Assembly: GCA_003164715.1 (NCBI GenBank)
Contig: PLTZ01000027.1
Location: 1-64,000, forward strand
Reading direction: 5' to 3'
From: Opitutaceae bacterium
Lineage (GTDB): Bacteria > Verrucomicrobiota > Verrucomicrobiia > Opitutales > Opitutaceae
Length of the DNA: 64,000 bases
Shown here: positions 1 to 7,726 of the stretch, piece by piece
How the letters are laid out: every line of letters starts with the position of its first letter
Position numbering within the stretch: the first letter of the stretch is position 1
The notes under the pieces: model-generated
What the model was told of the DNA's origin: nothing
Seen by the model: only the letters and a program-made list of their open reading frames with translations
The model's database searches: none
Made by a program: the position numbers and the translations under genes

Positions 1-209
1 GCATCTTCCCCTGTCAACGCTTCGGTGACGTCCTTACGGGCGCCCCCGCATGACTCGGGGCTGGGATGAATGGTTTTGTTCATGCCCATATCGATTATTT
101 CATTCGACTCCTCATGTTGGTTTTACTGACGCACTCCTAATGATCCGCGGCGACGGAGGGAGACGTCGGATCCGGTAGTTGTTTAGGCTGTTCCGGCTTG
201 ACGATATCA
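1..209. other. Non-coding window edge, AT-richer than the rest
   Basis: No gene was found here on either strand. The stretch is visibly poorer in GC than the rest of the window. It contains a small hairpin, CCCCG (44-48) pairing with CGGGG (56-60). Together with the toxin-antitoxin genes that follow, it looks compositionally foreign, but no insertion-sequence end, integrase or direct repeat could be recognised. What lies to the left of the window is unknown. Confidence 0.4.
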
Positions 210-230
210 TGATGACGTACGACGTTATCA
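210..230. promoter_or_regulatory. Dyad operator candidate of the RHH/PIN toxin-antitoxin operon
   Basis: A 21-bp interrupted palindrome, TGAT-n-ACGT-nnn-ACGT-n-ATCA, ends three bases before the antitoxin ATG at 234. Antitoxins of the ribbon-helix-helix class normally bind such dyads as dimers and repress their own operon. Its position over the start region, with no Shine-Dalgarno between it and the ATG, suits autoregulation. The dyad is seen directly; the operator function is inferred. Confidence 0.5.
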
Positions 231-233
231 TTC

Positions 234-458
234 ATGAGAACCATAGTCGATTTGCCCGACGAACAACTTGGAGCGCTCGCCCGTTTATGCGAGGAGCAAA
301 AGATTTCCCGGGCAGAAGCCGTGAGGCGTGCCGTAGACCATTTGATTAGGGAAACAGCGACCAAGCGAAAGGATGTTGGCTTCGGTATCTGGCGACACAA
401 GCGCCTCGACGGTCGCAAATACGTTGAGAAGCTCCGTTCAGAATGGGGAGATCGATGA
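234..458 (+). CDS. RHH (CopG/VapB-type) antitoxin
   Basis: A 74-residue protein beginning MRTIVDLPDEQL, a beta-strand that in ribbon-helix-helix proteins inserts into the DNA groove. Two helices follow (about residues 10-45, with SRAEAVRRAVDHLI). The basic C-terminal tail (about 46-74, WRHKRLDGRKYVEKLRSEW) is the expected toxin-binding part. The stop overlaps the start of the PIN toxin gene by four bases (ATGA), the usual translational coupling of such pairs. No Shine-Dalgarno is visible and a 21-bp dyad sits just upstream. Role: DNA-binding repressor and neutraliser of the downstream toxin. Codon use is less GC-biased than in the neighbouring housekeeping genes, suggesting acquisition by transfer. 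Confidence 0.85.
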   Translation: MRTIVDLPDEQLGALARLCEEQKISRAEAVRRAVDHLIRETATKRKDVGFGIWRHKRLDGRKYVEKLRSEWGDR

Positions 459-820
459 GAGCGATTATCGATAGTGATGTCCTAATCGACTACCTCCAAG
501 GCCTCGACAAAGCTAAGAAGGAATTAGAGCGCTATTCGAAACGAGAGATTAGCATCATCTCCTGGATGGAGATTCTGGCCGGCGCCGATACGGCTGAAGA
601 CGAAAAGGCCTGTCGAGAATTCTTGTTGGGGTTTACCATCCACCAACTCTCCGTCGAAATCGCCAGCGAAGCGTTAAAGATAAGAAAGACGTTTCGTGTT
701 CGGCTGCCGGACGCCATCGTGTGGGCAACTGCTCGAAGCGAGGGATGTTTGCTGGTGACACGTAATTCGAAGGATTTTCCTCCATCGGAGCCAGGTGTTC
801 GAATTCCCTACAAGATCTAG
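455..820 (+). CDS. vapC: PIN-domain ribonuclease toxin (VapC family)
   Basis: A 121-residue protein starting MRAIIDSDVLIDYLQG. The start at 455 was preferred over 443 because it overlaps the antitoxin stop and matches the PIN N-terminus. The acidic metal-binding set of PIN nucleases is present: Asp in IDSDVLID, Glu in SWMEILAG, and Asp in RLPDAIVWATA. PIN toxins cleave RNA, often tRNA or rRNA, when the antitoxin is lost. The exact RNA target cannot be deduced. It forms a two-gene operon with the RHH antitoxin upstream and is followed by a terminator-like hairpin at about 947-974. Confidence 0.88.
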   Translation: MRAIIDSDVLIDYLQGLDKAKKELERYSKREISIISWMEILAGADTAEDEKACREFLLGFTIHQLSVEIASEALKIRKTFRVRLPDAIVWATARSEGCLLVTRNSKDFPPSEPGVRIPYKI

Positions 821-1131
821 CGAGCCCCAGAATCCCACGTTCACCCGTGGCTCTGTTACCGATGTCGCTAATGCGGAGACGTTGCTGCGTTTGGTTTAGA
901 GCGTTCCCGGCCCCAAGGCCGAGCCCATAAAAACTCCAAAAGACGTACTTGGGTCACGTGCACACCCAGTTTTTCATTTGCGGCGGCCCGCGGTGGATGG
1001 CAAACGATGTCGATGTCGCACTTCCCGATCCATCCGCCGGGCACGGGGCAGGGGCCCCTTCGGGAGGCCGCTGATTGCGTTGGGTTTCTAAGGAGTGGGT
1101 GGCCCGGGCCGGACGACATCAACCAAACCTC
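821..1131. other. Intergenic region between toxin gene and fabG
   Basis: No gene is supported here. It contains a CGGCC/GGCCG hairpin with a four-base loop (908-921), a terminator-like element near 947-974, and an AAGGAG sequence at 1090-1095. That AAGGAG lies too far from the fabG ATG to be its ribosome binding site, though it is near an in-frame GTG at 1099. Base composition rises from AT-rich to the GC-rich level of the rest of the window across this stretch. Confidence 0.4.
947..974 (+). terminator. Intrinsic terminator candidate after the toxin-antitoxin operon
   Basis: TGGGT (950-954) pairs with ACCCA (964-968) around a 9-base loop. The stem is extended by ACT/AGT with a single-base bulge and is followed directly by five T residues (970-974). 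It lies about 130 bases after the vapC stop on the same strand. The stem is short, so the call is tentative. It is one of very few hairpin-plus-T-run arrangements in this GC-rich window. Confidence 0.4.
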
Positions 1132-1881
1132 ATGCTGACATTCACCAACAGAACGGCGCTCGTGACGGGCGCAGGCCGCGGTATAGGCAAAGCAATTGCA
1201 GAAACGCTCGCCCGCAACGGAGTGACTGTCATCTGCGTGTCCAAGTCGGCCGAGTCCTGCGGCTCCGCCGCAGCCGCGATCACGCAGGCGGGCGGCAAGG
1301 CCCGCGCCCTGGCCGTGGACGTCTCCGACGCGGCCGCGATCGCCAAGGCGGCTGAGGCCCTGCTGGCGGAGATTCCCATCATCGACATCCTGGTCAACAA
1401 TGCGGGCATCACCCGGGACGGGCTCCTGTTCCGGATGAGCGATGCCGACTGGAATGACGTGATTTCTACCAACCTGACGAGCTGCTTCCACTGGACCAAG
1501 CACCTGGCGCGCCCCATGACCCGCGCCCGCTGGGGGCGCATCGTCAACATCACCTCCGTGAGCGGAATCATGGGAAACGCCGGCCAGGCCAACTATTCGG
1601 CCGCAAAGGCGGGCATGATCGGCCTCACGAAGTCGCTGGCCCGCGAATTCGCCTCGAGGAGCGTCACCGTGAACGCCGTGGCGCCGGGCTTCATCAAGAC
1701 CGACATGACCACGGAATTCGTCAATAAGCCCGAACTTGCGGCCAAGATCCTCGAGGTGGTGCCCCTAAAGCGCTTCGGCGAGGCCTCCGATATCGCAAAT
1801 ATTTGCGCCTATCTCTGTTCCGAAGAGGCCGGGTATGTTACCGGTCAAGTTTTTACCGTTGACGGCGGCATGGCAATGTGA
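1132..1881 (+). CDS. fabG: 3-oxoacyl-[acyl-carrier-protein] reductase
   Basis: A 249-residue short-chain dehydrogenase that reduces beta-ketoacyl-ACP with NADPH in type II fatty-acid elongation, in the cytoplasm. It shows the cofactor loop TGAGRGIG (residues 12-19), NNAG (89-92), and the catalytic Ser142 (ITSVSG), Tyr155 and Lys159 (NYSAAKAG). The C-terminus VTGQVFTVDGGMAM is typical of FabG. The ATG at 1132 puts the Rossmann motif at the usual distance; an in-frame GTG at 1099 would add 11 residues. It is followed at 27 bases by acpP and then fabF, the conserved fabG-acpP-fabF order. Confidence 0.96.
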   Translation: MLTFTNRTALVTGAGRGIGKAIAETLARNGVTVICVSKSAESCGSAAAAITQAGGKARALAVDVSDAAAIAKAAEALLAEIPIIDILVNNAGITRDGLLFRMSDADWNDVISTNLTSCFHWTKHLARPMTRARWGRIVNITSVSGIMGNAGQANYSAAKAGMIGLTKSLAREFASRSVTVNAVAPGFIKTDMTTEFVNKPELAAKILEVVPLKRFGEASDIANICAYLCSEEAGYVTGQVFTVDGGMAM

Positions 1882-1908
1882 AGCCTGCGGTGACTCGGAT
1901 ACCACCAA

Positions 1909-2172
1909 ATGGCTGACCAAAAAACCATAGAACAGCGCGTTAAGGAGATCATTGTGAATCAGCTCAACGTCAATGAGGAGCAGATCACACCCAATGCCTC
2001 CTTCCTTGATGATCTGGGCGCCGATTCGCTCGACACAGTGGAGCTGATCATGGCCTTTGAGGAGGAGTTCAAGGACGAGATCAAGGGGGAGATCCCCGAG
2101 GCAGACGCCGAAAAGCTCCAGACCGTCGGACAGGTCACCGACTACATTAAGAGCAAAGCCGGCCAGAGCTGA
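1909..2172 (+). CDS. acpP: Acyl carrier protein
   Basis: An 87-residue acidic protein with the phosphopantetheine attachment motif GADSLD; the modified serine is Ser40. Length and four-helix pattern match bacterial AcpP. It carries growing acyl chains between FabG, FabF and the other fatty-acid enzymes, and presumably supplies acyl groups to membrane lipid synthesis. It lies between fabG and fabF on the same strand. Its codon use is slightly less extreme than its neighbours, common for highly expressed small genes. Confidence 0.98.
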   Translation: MADQKTIEQRVKEIIVNQLNVNEEQITPNASFLDDLGADSLDTVELIMAFEEEFKDEIKGEIPEADAEKLQTVGQVTDYIKSKAGQS

Positions 2173-2247
2173 GCCGCCGTTGACGGCATTCTGGCGTTGC
2201 GCGTTTCCCCAAGCCGGAATTCCGCTTAAGGGGCGCCCTTTCAGTCG

Positions 2248-3501
2248 ATGAACAAAGGGATGCCACAGCAGCGGCGTGTTGTCGTGACGGGACTGGGCGT
2301 CGTCACCTCCATCGGACACGACGTCGCGTCGTTCTGGTCCGCGCTCGTCGCAGGGAAAATCGGCGTCCACCGGGTGACGCACTTTGACCCCTCGGACTTC
2401 GCCTGCCAGATCGGCGCCGAGGTCCGCAACTGGGACGTGAACCAGTTCATGGATCCCAAGGAGGCGCGCCGCAACGACCGGTACACGCACTTCGGGTTCG
2501 TGGCGGCGAAGCAGGCCGTCGCCGACTCCGGCATCGACATGGCGAAGGAGGACGGCGACAGGGTGGGGGTCATCATCGGCTCCGGTATCGGCGGGATGCT
2601 TACGTACGAGACCCAGCTCAGGAACCTCTTCGAGCGGGGCCCGAGGAAGGTCTCCCCCTTCGCGATCCCGTCCCTCATCGGGAACATGTGCGCGGGCCTG
2701 GTGGCGATCGAACTCGGCGCCCGCGGCCCCAACTTCGGGATGGTCTCGGCCTGCGCCACGGGCACCCACTCCCTCGGCGAGGCGGCTCACGCGATCCGCC
2801 GGGGCGACGCGGACATCATGGTCGCCGGCGGGAGCGAGGCGGCGATCACGCCCTTTGCGTACGCCTCGTTCTGCGCGATGAAGGCGATGAGCACCCGCAA
2901 CGACAACCCGCGCGGCGCAAGCAGGCCCTTCGACAAGGGGCGTGACGGCTTCATCATGGGCGAGGGCGCGGGGGTCCTGGTGCTCGAGTCCCTCGAGCAC
3001 GCCCGCGCGCGGGGCGCAAGGATCTACTGCGAGCTGGCGGGCTACGCCGCCACGTGCGACGCGTACCACATCACGCAGCCGGACCCCGAGGGCAAGGGCC
3101 TCTCGATGGCGATGCACCGGGCGCTCGAGAGCGCGGGTGTGCGGACCGACGCCATTGACTACATCAACGCGCACGGAACCTCGACCCCGTACAACGACAA
3201 GTTCGAGACGCTCGCCATTAAGAGGATCTTCGGGGACTACGCCCGCGAGCTCCCAGTCAGCTCGACAAAGTCGATGACCGGGCATTTGCTTGGGGCCGCA
3301 GGTGGAATCGAGTCGGTCGTATGCGTCAAGACCATCGAACAGGGAATCATCCCCCCAACCATGAATCTGGAGGAGCCCGATCCGGACTGCGACCTGGACT
3401 ATGTCCCGAACGCCGCCCGCCAGGCGAGGGTCCGAACGGTCCTGAGCAACAATCTGGGCTTCGGCGGGCAGAACGCCGCCGTGGTGTTCCGCGCCGTATA
3501 G
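2248..3501 (+). CDS. fabF: 3-oxoacyl-[acyl-carrier-protein] synthase II
   Basis: A 417-residue condensing enzyme that joins malonyl-ACP to acyl-ACP. The Cys-His-His triad is present: nucleophile Cys169 in VSACATGTHS, one His in NAHGTSTPYND, and one in KSMTGHLLGAAGG. Opening motif RRVVVTGLGVVTSIG and closing NNLGFGGQNAAVVFR are those of KAS II. It is the last gene of the fabG-acpP-fabF set. The reading frame of the next gene, a transglycosylase, overlaps its 3' end if the only upstream ATG is used. Confidence 0.97.
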   Translation: MNKGMPQQRRVVVTGLGVVTSIGHDVASFWSALVAGKIGVHRVTHFDPSDFACQIGAEVRNWDVNQFMDPKEARRNDRYTHFGFVAAKQAVADSGIDMAKEDGDRVGVIIGSGIGGMLTYETQLRNLFERGPRKVSPFAIPSLIGNMCAGLVAIELGARGPNFGMVSACATGTHSLGEAAHAIRRGDADIMVAGGSEAAITPFAYASFCAMKAMSTRNDNPRGASRPFDKGRDGFIMGEGAGVLVLESLEHARARGARIYCELAGYAATCDAYHITQPDPEGKGLSMAMHRALESAGVRTDAIDYINAHGTSTPYNDKFETLAIKRIFGDYARELPVSSTKSMTGHLLGAAGGIESVVCVKTIEQGIIPPTMNLEEPDPDCDLDYVPNAARQARVRTVLSNNLGFGGQNAAVVFRAV

Positions 3502-4007
3502 GGCTCGCGCTCGCGCTGCTCGTGCTCGCCGGGTGCTCGCCGCGCCCGGACAACGCCCCGGGCGAATTCCCGAGCACCCTCGGGGCCCGGCGCGCGATCT
3601 GGGGCGCGGTCCAGCCGCTCGCGACGGCCCGCAAGATCGACCCGCAGTTCGTCTACGCCGTCGTGAAGCTCGAGTCGAACTTCAACCCGCACGCGAAGCG
3701 GGGCGAGAACCGCGGCCTCCTGCAGATCAAGCCCCGCGCATGGCGGTCGGTCTCGAGCCTGCCCTATGAGACCGGTGTCTGGGACTGGCGCGCGAACCTC
3801 ACGGCCGGCCTGGACGGCATGGTGCGGATGAAGCGGGCGCTCGAGGCGAAGGGGGTGTTCTCGTACCCGCTATTGTGGGCCTGCTACCATTACGGCTACG
3901 ACTACGTGGAGTCCCGAGGCTTCGACATGAGCCGGATCCCGACGCCCACGGACCCGATCGCGTACAAGCTTTGGTCGGGCGAGATTCATCCGCTGCCCAC
4001 GCCTTAA
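3321..4007 (+). CDS. Membrane-bound lytic transglycosylase (SLT/MltE-like lipoprotein)
   Basis: Soluble-lytic-transglycosylase fold. The catalytic Glu is in VYAVVKLESNFNPHAKRG, followed by GLLQIKPRAW and YNYG-like AC(Y)HYGYDYV elements. It would cleave peptidoglycan to 1,6-anhydromuropeptides in the periplasm. A lipobox LVLAGC puts the lipidated Cys at 3534-3536, after a hydrophobic run GLALALLVLAGC. The start is a problem: the only ATG in frame (3321) overlaps fabF by 181 bases and gives an implausibly long leader before the lipobox. No ATG or GTG lies in frame between the fabF stop and the hydrophobic core. A non-standard start such as ATA at 3498, overlapping the fabF stop, is possible. 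Confidence 0.78.
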   Translation: MRQDHRTGNHPPNHESGGARSGLRPGLCPERRPPGEGPNGPEQQSGLRRAERRRGVPRRIGLALALLVLAGCSPRPDNAPGEFPSTLGARRAIWGAVQPLATARKIDPQFVYAVVKLESNFNPHAKRGENRGLLQIKPRAWRSVSSLPYETGVWDWRANLTAGLDGMVRMKRALEAKGVFSYPLLWACYHYGYDYVESRGFDMSRIPTPTDPIAYKLWSGEIHPLPTP

Positions 4008-4106
4008 TGGCCGGGCGCACATGCGCTAGGATTTCCCCTTTGGGGATCCGAAAACTGATGCAAGCCATTACCCCTTATCGGGATAGTGGATGCGCGGAGT
4101 AGGTCT

Positions 4107-4337
4107 TTAGACCTTCTGAACCAAACCCGCCTTCAGGGCCTTCACCGAGACCCAGACCCTCTTCGTGCCCCCGTTGGCCGTGCGGATGCGCACCTTCTGG
4201 AGATTGGGGCGGAATTTGCGCTTCGTGATGCTCGTCACGTGCGTGCCGATGCCGCCGCTCTTCTTGGACTGGCCCTTGCGGTTGATGATGTTGCCCTTTA
4301 CGGGGCGGCGACCTGTGACAAAGCAGATTTTGGTCAT
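4107..4337 (-). CDS. rpmB: 50S ribosomal protein L28
   Basis: A 76-residue basic protein starting MTKICFVTGRRPVKGN, with GTHVTSITKRKFRPNLQKVRI and the end KALKAGLVQKV: the L28 signature over its full length. It is a component of the large ribosomal subunit. It stands alone here, without rpmG beside it, 59 bases downstream of the methyltransferase gene on the same strand. No Shine-Dalgarno is visible on its strand before the ATG, although the opposite strand happens to read AAAGGAG there. Confidence 0.97.
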   Translation of the reverse strand: MTKICFVTGRRPVKGNIINRKGQSKKSGGIGTHVTSITKRKFRPNLQKVRIRTANGGTKRVWVSVKALKAGLVQKV

Positions 4338-4396
4338 GGCGAAAGGAGTTAAAGGGAAGACGTTAGCGGTCCGCTCGATTCGTAGGCAAGGGCAAT

Positions 4397-5404
4397 TTAC
4401 GTCGGGAGCGTCCCTGGACGCAGGGCCCAGAGGACCTGGAACTTCTGGCCCATGTGCGCCGGATGGAGGAGTTGCAGGAGCGCGAGCTTGTCGCGGCTCA
4501 TCCGCCCGGCCTCTGCCGCCGCCAGCGACTCGATGAAGCCGGCCGCGTGGCGCGTGAAGAAGGCCTCCTGGGACTCCACCCTGGGATCCTTGAAGCCGGC
4601 CTCCGACAGGGCCAGGCGCAGCCAGTCCCAGCAGACGTGGCAGGTCAGGTCCTGCTCCCCGGCAAAGGCCAGCAGGTCGTTGTGCTGGGCGTGGCCGCGG
4701 TAGGCCCGGGCCGTGCCCGCCGGGGTGGCCTGCGCCAGCTCCTCCCAGGACTTCCCGTAGTCGAAGGCGACGAAGAGGCCGTGCCAGGGCTCCCCCGCGA
4801 TCGCGCGAGCCAGGCGGGCGGCCGCAAGGGGCGCGTCGATCGCGTAGCCCTCGGGCGCAACCTGCGGCAGGGCCAAGGTCGCGGGGAAGACGGGCTCCAT
4901 CTCGGCCTCGGAAAGCGCCGCGGCGCCGACCCGCACGCCGAGTTCCCTCCAGCGCCCGCCGGTAAAGCGAAGGCGGCGGAACGGCTGCGCATCGAAGAGC
5001 TCGTTTGAGAAGACGACCGACGGACCCTCGATCCGCAGGGGTTCCCCAATCCCTACCGCCCGGTACGACCTGAAGGGGTGGGGGCCCTCCCGCAGGATGC
5101 CGGCCCCGGGCTCGGCCCCCAACTCGACAAAATCGTAGTTGCCGGGCCTGGCCGCGCCGAGAAGCCCGGCGCACGCCGCGGCGACCATCCGGCCGAACAC
5201 CGGCGCCGAGGCGGTCGCGGTCAGGAAGTCGGTCCCGGGCCCGTAGCCGATCCGCGGGCGCTCCCTGCGGTAGTAGCCGGCGGCGGGATCGTAGAGAGCC
5301 ACGTCCATGAATTCCTCGAAGGTCAGGGCCGGCCTTGCGCCGGCCCTTGCGCGCAGCGCCCTAAGGATCTCGGGGCTCACCGGATATTCTTCCGAAGGCT
5401 GCAT
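4397..5404 (-). CDS. SAM-dependent protein arginine methyltransferase, MidA/NDUFAF7-like
   Basis: A 335-residue protein of the COG1565/DUF185 class. Recognisable parts are TFEEFMDVALYDPAAGYYRRERPRIGYGPGTDFLTATASAPVFGRM near the N-terminus and a SAM-binding VELGAEPGAGIL. FSNELFDAQPFRRLRFTGGRW and FAFDYGKSWEEL-like elements follow. The eukaryotic relative methylates a complex I subunit; the bacterial role is not settled. It is divergent from the CtpA-like protease, whose ATG candidates begin 17 bases away. Family assignment is firm, substrate unknown. Confidence 0.88.
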   Translation of the reverse strand: MQPSEEYPVSPEILRALRARAGARPALTFEEFMDVALYDPAAGYYRRERPRIGYGPGTDFLTATASAPVFGRMVAAACAGLLGAARPGNYDFVELGAEPGAGILREGPHPFRSYRAVGIGEPLRIEGPSVVFSNELFDAQPFRRLRFTGGRWRELGVRVGAAALSEAEMEPVFPATLALPQVAPEGYAIDAPLAAARLARAIAGEPWHGLFVAFDYGKSWEELAQATPAGTARAYRGHAQHNDLLAFAGEQDLTCHVCWDWLRLALSEAGFKDPRVESQEAFFTRHAAGFIESLAAAEAGRMSRDKLALLQLLHPAHMGQKFQVLWALRPGTLPT

Positions 5405-5420
5405 TTACAACCGAGAGCCG

Positions 5421-6701
5421 ATGGACACACTTCCCCCCATGTTCAAACGGATTCTCATCCTGGCCGGGGCGGCGGTGATCGGTTTCGCCGCCTGCCTGGG
5501 CACGGTGAGGCTCGCGAGCTCGTGGTCGCTCTTCCCGAGCAGGGAGCTGAACCGCTCGGCCGACTACGTCCGCGACGTCATGAAGACCGTCAACGAGAAC
5601 TACGTCGACCCGGGCGCCGCGGGCTATGACACGCTCGCCCGGCTCTCGATGCACGGGATGGTCGACTCGCTCGACCCCCATTCCGAGTACCTCGAGTCCA
5701 AGGACAACCGGGAATTGGAGGAGGACCTCGACGGCGAATACGGGGGGATCGGCATCGAGGTCGAGATGCACAAGGGCGCCTTCTGCGTGGTGGAGCCGAT
5801 CCCCGGGTCGCCCGGCTACCGCGCCGGGATCCGCGTGGGCGACCAGATCGTCAGCATCGACGGCAAGCCGGTCGAGCACGGAGTACCGATGGACAAGGTC
5901 GTGGACAAGCTCCGCGGCAAGCCCCACACCCACGTCAGGATCGGCCTCGTGCGGCCGAGCGACGGGAGCCGCATGGACCTGAATCTCGTGCGCGAGGTCA
6001 TCAAGGTCGTGAGCGTCCGCGGCGCCCGCGTCATCGACGGGGCGACCGGCTACATCCAGATCGTCGAGTTCTCGGACCACACGGGCGAGCAGTTCGACGA
6101 GGCGCTGAACCAGCTCCTCAAGAAGGGCATCGACAGCCTCATCATCGACCTGCGCAACAACCCGGGCGGGCTCCTCGACTCGGCGGTCGACGTCGCCGAG
6201 CCGTTCTTCAAGAAGGGGGAGCTGATCGTCTACACCCAGGGCCGAAGGCCCTCCGACAAGGAGAACTACCTCTCAGACACGGACGGCGACCCGCTGAATA
6301 TTCCCGTGGCCGTTCTCATCAACGGCGACACCGCGAGCGCCGCCGAGATTGTCGCCGGCGCCTTGAAGGACGCCGGCCGCGCCGTGATTGTCGGCGAGCG
6401 CTCCTACGGGAAGGGCTCCGTGCAGACGATCTTCAAGCTGAAGAACGGGGAGGGGCTGCGCCTGACGACGGCGCACTATTTCACGCCGAGCGGCGTGAAG
6501 ATTAACGCCGCGGGCATCTCGCCGCATGTGGAGGTCGTGATGACCCCGGAGGAGGACCGGATGCTCGAGCGCCAGGCCTCGAGGCCCGACATCACGGATC
6601 CCGCGGACTTCCGGGAGCGCTACGAGTTCACCCCGATCGAGGACCGGCAGCTCGACGCCGCGGTGGACGTCCTGCGGGCCGCCCGCCTCTTTAGCAGGTG
6701 A
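5421..6701 (+). CDS. Carboxyl-terminal processing peptidase (S41A)
   Basis: A 426-residue protease: N-terminal membrane anchor or signal (FKRILILAGAAVIGFAACLG), then the substrate-gating PDZ domain (EYGGIGIEVEMHKG to VRIGLVRPSDG), then the S41 catalytic core. Ser and Lys of the dyad are visible in INGDTASAAEIVAGALKDAGRAVIVGERSYGKGSVQT. It should work in the periplasm, trimming proteins from their C-terminus. The start could equally be the ATG at 5439, which is directly preceded by six C residues like several other starts in this window. It overlaps tsaD by four bases (GTGA), so the two are probably translated in tandem. Confidence 0.93.
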   Translation: MDTLPPMFKRILILAGAAVIGFAACLGTVRLASSWSLFPSRELNRSADYVRDVMKTVNENYVDPGAAGYDTLARLSMHGMVDSLDPHSEYLESKDNRELEEDLDGEYGGIGIEVEMHKGAFCVVEPIPGSPGYRAGIRVGDQIVSIDGKPVEHGVPMDKVVDKLRGKPHTHVRIGLVRPSDGSRMDLNLVREVIKVVSVRGARVIDGATGYIQIVEFSDHTGEQFDEALNQLLKKGIDSLIIDLRNNPGGLLDSAVDVAEPFFKKGELIVYTQGRRPSDKENYLSDTDGDPLNIPVAVLINGDTASAAEIVAGALKDAGRAVIVGERSYGKGSVQTIFKLKNGEGLRLTTAHYFTPSGVKINAAGISPHVEVVMTPEEDRMLERQASRPDITDPADFRERYEFTPIEDRQLDAAVDVLRAARLFSR

Positions 6702-7726
6702 TCCTCGCCTTCGAGAGCTCCTGCGACGAGTCGGCGATCGCGGTCTTCGACCCCGCCTCCGGCGTCGCGTGCGAGTGGGTCCACAGCCAGATCTCGCTTC
6801 ACTCGGAGCACGGGGGCGTGGTCCCCGACATCGCGACCCGCGAACACCTGCGGCACTTCGGGCCGCTCCTTAGGCTCGCGATCAAGGACCCCTCCTGGCG
6901 CGGCGTCTCGCAGGTGGCCGTGACCCGCGGGCCGGGTCTCGCCGCGTGCCTCGCCGTGGGGGCCGCCGCCGCGAAGTCCGTCGCCCGGGCGCTTCGCCTG
7001 CCGGTTGTGGGCGTCAATCACCTGCGCGCGCACGCGTGGTCGCCCTTCATCCCCCTCCACGCCGAGTCCCCCGGCGCCTTCCAGGAGAGACTCAGGGAAC
7101 TCCTTCCCCACCTGGGGCTCATTGTCTCGGGCGGAAACACGATCCTCTTCTCGATATCGGAGGCCGGGGCGCTCGAGCAGCTCTCCTCCACAAGGGACGA
7201 CGCCGCCGGAGAGGCCTTGGACAAGGGTGCCAAGCTCCTCGGAATCGGCTACCCGGGCGGCCCGGAGATCGAGAGGCGCGCCGCGGGGGGGCGCCCCGAC
7301 GCCTTCGATTTCCCGCGGGGGATCGGGCGCCCGGGGGACCTCGACTTCAGCTTCTCGGGGCTTAAGACGAGCCTGCGCTACCGCGTCCAGGCGATGCCCG
7401 AGCCCCAAGTGCGCGCCTCGCTCGCGGACCTGTGCGCGAGCTACCAGGCGGCGGTCGTCGACGCCCTCTCGTCGAAGACCGCGGCGGCGCTCGAGCGCCG
7501 GCCGTACCGGAGCGTGGGCCTGTCGGGCGGCGTTGCGAACAACCGCGCCCTATGCGGCGCAATCGAAGCCAGGGCGCGCAACGCCGGGGCGCGCTTCATG
7601 GCCGCCCTGCCGCGCCACACGGGCGACAATGCGGCGATGATCGGCTTCGCGGCGTGGATCGACGCTGCGGACAGCGCGCGGTTCTCCGGCGGCGCCCTGC
7701 AGGTCGACCCGGGCGCCTACTTGTAG
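6698..7726 (+). CDS. tsaD: tRNA N6-adenosine threonylcarbamoyltransferase
   Basis: A 342-residue ASKHA-fold protein that transfers threonylcarbamoyl to A37 of ANN-decoding tRNAs together with TsaB/TsaE. It opens ILAFESSCDESAIAVFD and contains GGVVPDIATREH, the metal-binding His pair NHLRAH, SGGNT, GGVANNRAL and TGDNAAMIG. The start is a GTG overlapping the S41 peptidase stop. Its 3' end overlaps the convergent rpoN end by ten bases. Confidence 0.96.
   Translation: MILAFESSCDESAIAVFDPASGVACEWVHSQISLHSEHGGVVPDIATREHLRHFGPLLRLAIKDPSWRGVSQVAVTRGPGLAACLAVGAAAAKSVARALRLPVVGVNHLRAHAWSPFIPLHAESPGAFQERLRELLPHLGLIVSGGNTILFSISEAGALEQLSSTRDDAAGEALDKGAKLLGIGYPGGPEIERRAAGGRPDAFDFPRGIGRPGDLDFSFSGLKTSLRYRVQAMPEPQVRASLADLCASYQAAVVDALSSKTAAALERRPYRSVGLSGGVANNRALCGAIEARARNAGARFMAALPRHTGDNAAMIGFAAWIDAADSARFSGGALQVDPGAYL

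Noticed and set aside
1765-3285. A 506-residue frame opposite acpP and fabF
   Set aside because: Its composition is the Arg/Ala/Gly/Val-rich pattern typical of antisense frames in GC-rich DNA, and the opposite strand holds unmistakable acpP and fabF.
4038-4062. Hairpin GGATTTCCCC/GGGGATCC between the transglycosylase and rpmB
   Set aside because: The stem has a two-base bulge and no T run on either side, so it was not called a terminator.
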